Shown in pieces: positions 8,940 to 16,247 of a stretch of 37,452 nt of DNA. The notes under the pieces were generated by a model that was not told the DNA's origin, did no database searches, and saw only the letters and a program-made list of their open reading frames with translations. Positions within the stretch are counted from its first letter, which is position 1. Every line of letters begins with the position of its first letter. Source of the stretch: Promethearchaeota archaeon. Its GTDB lineage: Archaea > Asgardarchaeota > Lokiarchaeia > Sigynarchaeales > SOKP01. Location: assembly GCA_030620005.1 (NCBI GenBank), contig JAUXAJ010000013.1:1-37452 (forward strand), given 5' to 3'. The position numbers were made by a program, and so were the translations under genes.

Positions 8940-9881
8940 ATGGCAAAAAAACCATCTACAAAACAAGAAGTAAGTTCCATTAATTCCAAGGAATTCTCTG
9001 AACTAATGGAGTCTAAAAAGATTGTTGATATAAAGGAAGACATCAACTTGGTCCTAGAAGGTCAATACAAGTACGCGTACGAGGCAATGACGGATGCGTA
9101 TAACGCGGGTTTATTCGTGGGGATAGTAGGACCTGTTGGATGTGGAAAAACGGCCATTTGTCGCAAATTCGCTTACGATTTGGGGTGTGAATTTTATTGG
9201 GTCACTTTCTCTGACCTTGTTCGACCTGCCACTTTAATCGGCTCGTTTGATCCTACTCTCGTGTTCAATTACGGGTTTTCGCCAGACTCGTACATCCCTG
9301 GACCGTTCACTCTAGCCGCGCTGAAAGGAGGCGTATTCCTTGCGAACGAGTTAAATAGAGGGGACGAATATGTTCTAAACAGCATGTTGGATGCTATGGA
9401 AGAAAAACGACTTTATATTCCGCAACTTAAAACTTGGTTAAAGGTTGACGAAGAGTTCTACGTGATTGCAGCAATGAATCCCTCAGAATTAAGAGGGACG
9501 CGAAAACTCCCTTCTGCAATCAAGGACCGGATTAAGGTTTGGATACACATGGGATATCCGCCTCGATCTTTAGAGCAAAAAATAATGGTGGCAAACTGTC
9601 AAGAGTATAAACTTTCGGCGTTAACCCAAGAAAAGATCATCGAAATAATGGTACAATGCCGGGACGCTCCTGAAGTTGAAAGACCACCAAGCCTTCGAGC
9701 TAGCATTGGTCTGGCGAGATTTGTCTCGGAGCGTGCAAATAGATTAAAAACTACATTGGATAATAAATTAATAGCCGAATCAGCGAAATTAATTTTGCCT
9801 GATTCGTTAGAACTTCGTCCTGGAAGAGATGTAAATTCTTTTCTGAAAAAACTACTTATAAAAGTAGTAGGAGTTTCTTGA
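8940..9881 (+). CDS. MoxR-type AAA+ ATPase
   Basis: 313 aa. Walker A GPVGCGKT (residues 64-71), Walker B region GGVFLANELNRG (N136, E137), sensor 1 VIAAMNPSE, and arginine-finger region AIKDRIKVW place it in the MoxR clade, which remodels partner complexes together with VWA proteins. The Walker B aspartate is replaced by asparagine while the catalytic glutamate stays. ATG 8940 has GAGG about 14 nt upstream. It is followed 52 nt later by the VWA gene, the classic MoxR-VWA pairing (as in RavA-ViaA or NorQ-NorD). Together they probably act as an ATP-driven chaperone on the Rad50-like or 188-aa protein. Confidence 0.9.
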   Translation: MAKKPSTKQEVSSINSKEFSELMESKKIVDIKEDINLVLEGQYKYAYEAMTDAYNAGLFVGIVGPVGCGKTAICRKFAYDLGCEFYWVTFSDLVRPATLIGSFDPTLVFNYGFSPDSYIPGPFTLAALKGGVFLANELNRGDEYVLNSMLDAMEEKRLYIPQLKTWLKVDEEFYVIAAMNPSELRGTRKLPSAIKDRIKVWIHMGYPPRSLEQKIMVANCQEYKLSALTQEKIIEIMVQCRDAPEVERPPSLRASIGLARFVSERANRLKTTLDNKLIAESAKLILPDSLELRPGRDVNSFLKKLLIKVVGVS

Positions 9882-9933
9882 ACCAAATTAAAATCGTATT
9901 TAATTAGATGAAAGAACAAGGAGTCAATATGAA

Positions 9934-12501
9934 ATGGAAGAAAGACAAGTTGACACGGGAAATGTAGGCGATTTTCACAATAACATGGTATTAGAATGGA
10001 ATCCAATTTCCTTTACGGTCGAATTCATTTATCAAATGAGGAGAACTCAAAAAAGGCTTTTAAACATTCCAAGCACTCGACAAGCAGTGGCAATTCCTAA
10101 ATTACTCACGGCTATGTATTATCGGAAGGGAAATTTAATACCCGACGATTTTCTTAAATCTGCCGTGATTACAACCCCTATTGAAGACCAAGAAATAGCC
10201 CATCAAATTGCGTTTGACATTCTTTTTCCTAAAAGTATTGATCCAAAGACTAAAAAAAAAAATAGTGCTACTGCAGATGCTACCACAAAAGACCTCTTGC
10301 AGGACGATTCTGATGATTTGGACTTCATGGACGATTTATTGTCAGAAATTGTAGATTCTGGCGTTGATTTGGATGGTTTAGATGTAGATAATGTCGTTGA
10401 TCAAGCGTTAAAAGACTTCACGGATTTAATGGATTTCATTGACGACCTTTATTCTAGAGCGTCAAGAGACGAAGAACCCTCAAGAAGTCTAGTGGACATT
10501 ATTGAACAACGAAACGGTTACCCGGATATCATGAAAATGGGAATAAACACTCTCGATATACTTCGCGATTACGTTCACCAAACCATATCGAGAGAATTAA
10601 GTAACCTCTCCCCCAGGGACATCGTGTCTTCGGCTAAGCTTGGTTGGGGCTCTGAAATCGCTAATCAATCGACGATTCCTTGGATAAAAGCAACAGCTCA
10701 ATATTGCTGTAATGACCCCGATTTTCAAAACTTGCTAACAGATATCATGTCCAACGAAGACGTGGGAACTGCGGCAAGAACTGCAAGTTATTTACAACAA
10801 GCCGGATTAGATCCAAGTGTCGCAAAGCAATTAGCCAATCAATTGGTGAATAAAGCTCAAGACTTAATTGATATCATGGAAATATCGTTTGTTTTGGAAC
10901 ACATTCCACAATTTGATCGCAACCAAATCTTTTCGAATAGTCTAGACAAGGACATGGGTTCTGCGTTTAACATGACGCGATTGTTGGATCTAAAATTTAA
11001 AACGATCATGACGAAAGAATTGTTCGATCAGTGGGCCAAACAAAACCAAAATCCAACTTTACCCGAGCTTTTTGAAGCGCAAGCAGACGCTCCGAAGTGG
11101 GGGAAAATGCTTACCGATTGCGTTCACGATCTATTGAACGACATTTTAAGTACAAACGGTAAAGCGTCTTACAACATGGCCGATTTAGCAGGGCATTTAA
11201 TGCAATTATCCGAAGAATCCGCGTTTGATTCGTGCGTGAAGAGTTTTCAAGACAACGCCGGAATTACTGGCATGAAATCCCTTGAATCTGCTGATACCGC
11301 CGAAAAATTTGAAGATTCATTGCGATCTTCTGTAAAGCATCAAGTTCCCATTGACAACTCCAAGGTGTTGGAATTAGGCAAGAAATTAGGTGTTTCCGAG
11401 CAAACCATTTTGGAGATATTAGGAGGTAATTACGAACTTCTCAAGTCCATGATGGAAAACAAGGTAGGAAACTTTCAAAGGTATTACAATATCTTGAAAA
11501 AACTTAAAAGTTTAACTCCAATTCAAATGCAAGAGCTGATGCAGGCTTCGATAAATTGCGAAAATTTCCAAGGTATGGGCGCGCTTGGTCATTTTAAGTT
11601 AAATCAGGCCTTTAATGCCGCCCAACAGTTTGGGTCCTCAGCAGAGCAACAATTAGCAGAATCACTTTCTGCAGGCCCAGGCGATAATTTGTTGCTTCAA
11701 TGGTTCACGCATCGAAATAACATTCCGAGAAAGTTAAAAAGTTTTGTTAGGAACTTAGTTAAAGACGCTTTAATAAAAATTGCGCTGAACATGATTTCAA
11801 ATCAGCGCGGAAGTGGCGAAAAGGGATTAATACCGAGTAATAAACTCAGAATTTTTATCGATGGCGACGATATGGACATGATCGACATAGATGCTTCCAT
11901 TGAAAACATAGTGATGCAAGGAAAATCGTTAGACATGATAACGATAGACGATTTAATGGTCACTGAAACGGAAAAAGGAAGGGTTTCGATATGCTTTCTC
12001 TTGGACATCTCGGGCTCAATGAGTGGCATGAAATTAGCAGCTTGTTCGATCGCAGTAATGGTTTTGATCGGAACTTTACGAGCGGAAGAAGTTGCAATTT
12101 GCTTTTTTGAATCAAACACGCACGTAGTTAAAAAATTCGGTGACGAAAAAGATTTAGAAGATTTAGCCGACGAATTGATGGATTTACACGCAAGAGGGGG
12201 CACGAGAGTTCAAGCTGCTTTAAGTTGGGGAGCGGCTCAATTAGAGGAGACCAATACTGAGATGAAAATTTGTTTTTTACTCACGGATTGCGAGTTTTTT
12301 GAAAAAGAAAACCAAATAAAGAAAGAACTCGAGAGTTACGTGAATCAAAAGGTCAAGTTTTTATTAGGTGTCAACACTCGCTCGTATTCTAAGCGTTACG
12401 CAAAATGGATCTTGGAGACCACCCAGGGGGAAATAGTGTACATTTTAAATATCCCGGACATTCCTAAAGTACTAACGGAAACCTTGGAGAAATTAGTGTA
12501 G
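9934..12501 (+). CDS. Large VWA (MIDAS) protein, MoxR partner
   Basis: 855 aa. The first ~80 residues resemble the N-terminal region common in MoxR-associated CoxE/VWA proteins (RRTQKRLLNIPSTRQAVAIP). An Asp-rich linker follows at about residues 118-165, then a long helical middle. The C-terminal VWA domain starts near 680: MIDAS DISGSMS (D691), a threonine in the ARGGTRV loop, and a later aspartate in LLTDCEF, so metal binding looks intact. ATG 9934 has AAGGAG upstream; another ATG at 9929 in a different frame gives only a 12-residue peptide. Predicted role: scaffold or substrate adaptor whose MIDAS contact is controlled by the MoxR ATPase. It is the last gene of the cassette. Confidence 0.9.
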   Translation: MEERQVDTGNVGDFHNNMVLEWNPISFTVEFIYQMRRTQKRLLNIPSTRQAVAIPKLLTAMYYRKGNLIPDDFLKSAVITTPIEDQEIAHQIAFDILFPKSIDPKTKKKNSATADATTKDLLQDDSDDLDFMDDLLSEIVDSGVDLDGLDVDNVVDQALKDFTDLMDFIDDLYSRASRDEEPSRSLVDIIEQRNGYPDIMKMGINTLDILRDYVHQTISRELSNLSPRDIVSSAKLGWGSEIANQSTIPWIKATAQYCCNDPDFQNLLTDIMSNEDVGTAARTASYLQQAGLDPSVAKQLANQLVNKAQDLIDIMEISFVLEHIPQFDRNQIFSNSLDKDMGSAFNMTRLLDLKFKTIMTKELFDQWAKQNQNPTLPELFEAQADAPKWGKMLTDCVHDLLNDILSTNGKASYNMADLAGHLMQLSEESAFDSCVKSFQDNAGITGMKSLESADTAEKFEDSLRSSVKHQVPIDNSKVLELGKKLGVSEQTILEILGGNYELLKSMMENKVGNFQRYYNILKKLKSLTPIQMQELMQASINCENFQGMGALGHFKLNQAFNAAQQFGSSAEQQLAESLSAGPGDNLLLQWFTHRNNIPRKLKSFVRNLVKDALIKIALNMISNQRGSGEKGLIPSNKLRIFIDGDDMDMIDIDASIENIVMQGKSLDMITIDDLMVTETEKGRVSICFLLDISGSMSGMKLAACSIAVMVLIGTLRAEEVAICFFESNTHVVKKFGDEKDLEDLADELMDLHARGGTRVQAALSWGAAQLEETNTEMKICFLLTDCEFFEKENQIKKELESYVNQKVKFLLGVNTRSYSKRYAKWILETTQGEIVYILNIPDIPKVLTETLEKLV

Positions 12502-12525
12502 AGTTACTTTAATAAACTAAAAATC

Positions 12526-12534
12526 TTTATAAAG
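12526..12534 (+). promoter_or_regulatory. TATA element for the small toxin-antitoxin-like pair
   Basis: TTTATAAAG lies about 30 nt before ATG 12564, between the VWA stop and the antitoxin-like gene, so this pair probably has its own promoter. GTGAT at 12554-12558 may serve as a ribosome site. Confidence 0.45.
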
Positions 12535-12563
12535 CTAAATCCTTATTCAAATAGTGATAAATC

Positions 12564-12755
12564 ATGAGTAAAGTAAAAGAAAAAATAAAAGTTCTTTTGG
12601 ATAGAATTCCAGACGACATTACATTAGAAGATTTGCAATATTACATTTTTATATTGCAACGATTAGAAAAAGGGGAGCAACAAATTAAGGATGGGAAATT
12701 TTATACTTCCGATGAAATGAAAGGATTACTAGAAGAATGGTCGAAAGAGAAATAA
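12564..12755 (+). CDS. Antitoxin-like small protein
   Basis: 63 aa, acidic and helical (LDRIPDDITLEDLQYYIFIL ...), with a C-terminal segment (YTSDEMKGLLEEWSKEK) of the sort that wraps a RelE/ParE toxin in antitoxins of this size. The downstream gene starts inside its last codons (ATG 12737), a usual layout for toxin-antitoxin pairs. No DNA-binding domain is obvious. Call rests on size, composition and overlap with a RelE-like ORF, not on a recognised family. Confidence 0.6.
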   Translation: MSKVKEKIKVLLDRIPDDITLEDLQYYIFILQRLEKGEQQIKDGKFYTSDEMKGLLEEWSKEK

Positions 12756-12874
12756 TATACTCCAAAGACGCAAAAGCGGACATTAAAGGTTTTCGTTATG
12801 ACGAAAAAGAAGAAAGAATTATAGTCTTCATAGTTTCTCACGGCAGCATGTTAATAGATATGAATAGACTTTAG
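12737..12874 (+). pseudogene. Shortened RelE/ParE-like toxin, 45 aa
   Basis: Overlaps the antitoxin-like gene by 19 nt and ends at TAG 12872-12874. The N-terminus (IIYSKDAKADIKGF) matches the opening strand and helix of RelE/ParE toxins. It then jumps straight to a strand resembling the end of the fold (RIIVFIVSHGS), so the central ~40 residues of a typical 85-95 aa toxin are missing. Either an internal deletion has killed the toxin or this is an unusually small protein. I favour an in-frame deletion derivative that leaves the antitoxin intact. Confidence 0.5.
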
Positions 12875-13028
12875 TTATTATTTGGTTATTTATTTAAAGA
12901 ATCGTTTCAGAAATATGCGGGAGTAGACCAAACATGTGTAATAACACCCAGATTGTTCCTACAACCAAGGGTATCAAGATTAAGAGAAAACCCGTCAGCG
13001 AATTTTTAAGGTTATTTGACGCAAAATT

Positions 13029-13499
13029 TCAATCATTTTGCGATTTATTTTGCATCTCATATTCCTTTTGAGAATTAATCCAAGCAAACATTTCTTTTTG
13101 AAATTGAGGAAAGTCATTGTGGAGCTCGCTTAAACCCTCGAATAACAAATAGTAATCAATGTTACCATGCTGGTGAACCACGAAGTTTCTCGTTTTTACA
13201 AGGGATATTACCTTTTCAGCCGTTTCAGGAGTGATAATGTGTAAATCACCCAATTTTTTCATGCAATCGGAATAAGTCTGAGGTGGGGGTTCCTTGACAT
13301 GAGCTATGATGTGCGTGCAAATATCAAGGAGGATTTGACTTAAAATTTCGAAAATTCGCTCAGCCTGCAATTGGAGGTCTATGTCTTTCTCTAGATCTTT
13401 TGAAGTTTTTGAAATAAGTTCCTCTAATTTGGTCCAGTATTTCTTGCTAGAAAGAAATTTTTCGCGAATCCAAAAAGCGTCTATTGAGATTTTAATCAC
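13029..13499 (-). CDS. hepT: HepT-like HEPN toxin
   Basis: 156 aa, all-helical HEPN protein. GTG start at 13499 overlaps the stop of the upstream nucleotidyltransferase by GTGA. The HEPN RNase motif is RNFVVHQH (R104, H109), in the expected place near the C-terminal helices. The usual motif is Rx4HxY; here the tyrosine position is a histidine (H111), with tyrosines only at 116-117. In studied MntA/HepT pairs that tyrosine is AMPylated to silence the toxin. The toxin would cleave RNA if freed from its antitoxin. Confidence 0.8.
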   Translation of the reverse strand: MIKISIDAFWIREKFLSSKKYWTKLEELISKTSKDLEKDIDLQLQAERIFEILSQILLDICTHIIAHVKEPPPQTYSDCMKKLGDLHIITPETAEKVISLVKTRNFVVHQHGNIDYYLLFEGLSELHNDFPQFQKEMFAWINSQKEYEMQNKSQND

Positions 13500-13954
13500 C
13501 CCGATTTGGAAATGTATTCAGATTGATCAATCAAATTCCTATACCAAACCATGTGATCGTAGTAAAGAGGGAGTAATTTTTCTAAGAAAAGTGAGCTTAT
13601 TACTGAATTTTTTTCATATAATAAAACTCCGTTAGTAATGGCCTTAAATTGAACATGAAGAGGAAGGGTTTCTAAAACTAAAATCTCGATTTCCTCAAAG
13701 CGAGTCAAATCGGTAGCTTTAACATGTATCCCTGTCAGAAAGTTTAGCTGGATTTTAGAGGTTAATTGTTTGAAGTCAGGTACGGAAATGAAAATATCTA
13801 TATCACTCCACCAATACTGTTTATCACTAGCCCATGAACCTCCAAGGCATGCAAAATCAACTCCACTTTCTTCAAAAAGAGATCTTAATCCTTCCTTGAG
13901 ACATCTTGCCATTTCTTGTCCAGTTAAAGGTCTTTCTCCGCTGCGATTTAACAT
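13496..13954 (-). CDS. mntA: MntA-like nucleotidyltransferase antitoxin
   Basis: 152 aa minimal nucleotidyltransferase. It carries GSWASDKQYWWSDID, an exact GSx10DxD signature (G39, S40, D51, D53) that binds Mg-NTP. The ATG at 13954 is preceded by GGAGGTAA six bases upstream. It is translationally coupled to the HEPN gene. In known pairs this protein transfers AMP to the HEPN partner and neutralises it. The active site looks intact. Confidence 0.8.
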   Translation of the reverse strand: MLNRSGERPLTGQEMARCLKEGLRSLFEESGVDFACLGGSWASDKQYWWSDIDIFISVPDFKQLTSKIQLNFLTGIHVKATDLTRFEEIEILVLETLPLHVQFKAITNGVLLYEKNSVISSLFLEKLLPLYYDHMVWYRNLIDQSEYISKSG

Positions 13955-14045
13955 GGTTATTACCTCCGATTCTTAAATGCTATTTATTAATTAAAATTTT
14001 TCCTTTATATTTTTTAACATGGTTAAAAAAATCTAATAAACTAAT

Positions 14046-15188
14046 TTATTTCAAATACGTTTGTATTAATGCTTCAGTTAAACATTCAGTTGATTTGAAT
14101 AATTTGCTTAAGAAAACGTGTTCGTCAGACACATGAGCAATTTCTGCCTTTCCTGGACCATAAAGCACGAACGGTATTGGTTTTCTTGGATTCACATAGA
14201 CCGCTGCTTCCGTGGCGTATGCTAACCCGATTAAATCCGTTTTAGAAATTTTTTGAAGATTCTGAACGAAAGCATGGTTAATATCATTTTTAGGTGCGGG
14301 TAATCGATAAAGTTCTCTAACTTCTAAAGAACAAGGTGCTAAGTTGATGTTCTTTAAACTCTGAATGACTTGATTAGGGTCTTGTTCTGGAATTAGTCTA
14401 TAATCAAGTTTTAAGCTTGTTTTATCAGGTACCACGTTTGTTGCCGTCCCACCTTCAATCATTCCCACGTTAAGCGTAGAAGTGCCTAAAAACTCATTTC
14501 TCTTATCATCCATGCAGTCGTGAAGTTGAGGGATGAGTTTTAGAGCGTATTCAATGGAATTTATCCCTTCGTGGGGCATTGATGCGTGAGCAGATTTTCC
14601 ATGAATGTCCACGTTTACATGTAAAAGGCCTTTCTCAACAATTCCTACATTCATATCGGTCGGTTCTCCAATGATAATTAAGACTGAATCCTTTAACATT
14701 CTTTTTCTGACCATTTGTAATGCCCCCGTCATTCCAACTTCTTCGTCAGCAGTTCCAAGAAAAACAAGAGTATATTTTTCCAAGAACTCGGGAATTTCTT
14801 TAAGGTTTTTTATGGCACCTATTAACATGGTTATCCCGCTTTTCATATCTGCCGCACCTCTTCCAAACAATTTATCATCTACGATGTCAGCCGAGAAAGG
14901 TTGATGCGCCCATTGTTTGAGATCTCCTACAGGAACAACATCAAGGTGTCCTGATAACACGATCTTTTCTTTTCCGTGACCGATTTTTGAAACGAAATTT
15001 TTTAATTCAACACCTCTTTTTTTAAAAGCAAAGATTTCATTGTGAAAGCCTTCTTCTTCTTTAAAAACTTCCGAAATTAAAAAATTTACAATATCATCGG
15101 TCTTACCAGGAGGATTTATCGTAGGAAACTGAACGAGGCTTTTTAAGATACTTAAAAGTTCTTCATTTGAAGTTTTTGGCATTTTCAT
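14046..15188 (-). CDS. M20 family metallopeptidase / deacylase (ArgE/DapE-like), copy 1
   Basis: 380 aa cytosolic amidohydrolase of the ArgE/DapE/ACY1 type that removes acyl groups or cleaves dipeptides with two zinc ions. Metal and catalytic residues are visible in order: SGHLDVVP, GRGAADMKSG (bridging Asp), GTADEEVGM (catalytic EE), IGEPTD, and the final AHVSDEH histidine. It begins 10 nt after the stop of the ATC hydrolase-like gene, so the two form an operon. A second, clearly paralogous copy lies at 35092-36237. Substrate unknown; small N-acyl amino acids or peptides are likely. Confidence 0.88.
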   Translation of the reverse strand: MKMPKTSNEELLSILKSLVQFPTINPPGKTDDIVNFLISEVFKEEEGFHNEIFAFKKRGVELKNFVSKIGHGKEKIVLSGHLDVVPVGDLKQWAHQPFSADIVDDKLFGRGAADMKSGITMLIGAIKNLKEIPEFLEKYTLVFLGTADEEVGMTGALQMVRKRMLKDSVLIIIGEPTDMNVGIVEKGLLHVNVDIHGKSAHASMPHEGINSIEYALKLIPQLHDCMDDKRNEFLGTSTLNVGMIEGGTATNVVPDKTSLKLDYRLIPEQDPNQVIQSLKNINLAPCSLEVRELYRLPAPKNDINHAFVQNLQKISKTDLIGLAYATEAAVYVNPRKPIPFVLYGPGKAEIAHVSDEHVFLSKLFKSTECLTEALIQTYLK

Positions 15189-15198
15189 CGTGTTTTTC

Positions 15199-15906
15199 TT
15201 ATAATTTTTTTTTAAATTCCAGCAGGTTATCGGGGGGCCAAGCTCGAGAAATGGTACCGTCTTTAATATATCGGAAGTCGCATAATGGAGCTCCGTTCCC
15301 GATTGTTTGAGTTCGTGTCAGGCCGTATCCGTATTCTCGAGCCATTGCAAAATCGGCTATGTATACGATTAGCATTAAATGTTCAAAACCCTGGCTTTTA
15401 TAGAACTCATGAACGCCACATTCAGAATAATCCACGCCCCAGGTAAAAGTTTTGCCGTCACCTTCGACGAAATCAAATACCCAATCGCCCGTGTATTTCC
15501 GCGACTTGGAACTTTTGGCCCGTTCTTTTACCTGGTCTATATATTCCTTGCTAAAGATATCGTCTGTGAGGGGCATTACTTTAAAAAAAGCTTCAAATAT
15601 ATTGTAAGTCAACTCGCCTATCTCGTGAAAATCGAGTCCTTCTTTTTCAAAGAGTCGCATGAGAGACAGAAAAATCGCGGCGTTAATAAGGGTGTCAGTT
15701 GAACGATTATCTTTCCCTCCTATGTAAGGGATTTGAGGTAAGAGCGTTTCAAAATCCTTTCTCGCTTCCGTGGTTAGCTTTTCAAACTTATCTTCACCGA
15801 ATTTTTCAATCAGAATGCCTTTCATTATGGCAGTCGCAGCGTCAAATTGCCTCATCAAAATTCTTTTTTTCTTAACATAATAGTTTTTTTCCTTTTCATT
15901 TGACAT
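15199..15906 (-). CDS. L-2-amino-thiazoline-4-carboxylate hydrolase-like protein
   Basis: 235 aa. The C-terminal part has the typical ATC hydrolase-family (PF14196) run: DYSECGVHEFYKSQGFEHL, a helix with DFAMAREYGYGL, then IGNGAPLCDFRY. In bacteria the founding enzyme opens a thiazoline ring on the way to cysteine, but most family members are uncharacterised. ATG 15906 has GGGTGA 8 nt upstream. First gene of an operon with the M20 peptidase; its leader of about 125 nt holds two hairpins and starts near a conserved 15-bp motif. A broken piece of a related gene lies at about 25996-26067. Confidence 0.8.
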   Translation of the reverse strand: MSNEKEKNYYVKKKRILMRQFDAATAIMKGILIEKFGEDKFEKLTTEARKDFETLLPQIPYIGGKDNRSTDTLINAAIFLSLMRLFEKEGLDFHEIGELTYNIFEAFFKVMPLTDDIFSKEYIDQVKERAKSSKSRKYTGDWVFDFVEGDGKTFTWGVDYSECGVHEFYKSQGFEHLMLIVYIADFAMAREYGYGLTRTQTIGNGAPLCDFRYIKDGTISRAWPPDNLLEFKKKL

Positions 15907-15963
15907 TTCTCTTTTTCACCCGCTTAAGGTAATTAGTTTTTATAACTTTCGCAAAAGAATACC

Positions 15964-15999
15964 ATTGCCTTTAGGCAATCCATAGTCTTTAGGCTATGG
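15964..15999 (-). promoter_or_regulatory. Two tandem hairpins in the leader of the ATC hydrolase/M20 operon
   Basis: Two perfect or near-perfect stem-loops stand side by side: ATTGCC-TTTA-GGCAAT (15964-15979) and CCATAGTC-TTTA-GGCTATGG (15980-15999, one G-T pair). Both have a TTTA loop on the plus strand (TAAA on the minus-strand transcript). They lie 58-93 nt before ATG 15906, inside the predicted 5' leader. They could control translation or RNA stability, or be a binding platform; no known riboswitch is recognised. Confidence 0.55.
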
Positions 16000-16033
16000 T
16001 AGTTCAAAACTTGAAATCATATCAGTATACTTT

Positions 16034-16048
16034 ATTGCTAAGCCGTAA
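16034..16048 (-). promoter_or_regulatory. Conserved 15-bp motif, site A
   Basis: ATTGCTAAGCCGTAA (plus strand). On the minus strand it follows a TATA-like TTTAAAT (16053-16059) and so lies between TATA box and transcript start of the ATC hydrolase operon, a typical repressor position. Matching sites at 35030 and 36290 precede other minus-strand hydrolase genes. Confidence 0.5.
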
Positions 16049-16247
16049 TAAAATTTAAATCTTCACTATCGAGGAAAAATAGTATTTTCCTAACTTAATT
16101 GATACTCTAACTATAAACTTGGACATGTTGTCTTATCCCATCGTTAGAGGGAGTAAGGAAATATTTATATTTTAAAAAGACATCAATATCATTAATTTTA
16201 GGTAAAAAAGGGAAATAATTATTACCTTTAAAATATATGGTAGAGAA

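Larger units (their letters stand above)
15907..16247. other. Divergent promoter region
   Basis: 341 nt between two divergent genes. The minus-strand side holds the hairpin pair and motif site A; the plus-strand side has A/T-rich sequence around 16160-16180 (ATATTTATATTTTAAAAAG) that can supply a TATA box for the ceramidase-like/PIG-L gene. No gene seen. Confidence 0.5.

Noticed and set aside
12934..13074. 46-codon ORF between the toxin remnant and hepT
   Set aside because: No ribosome site, overlaps the hepT 3' end on the other strand, and no recognisable family.
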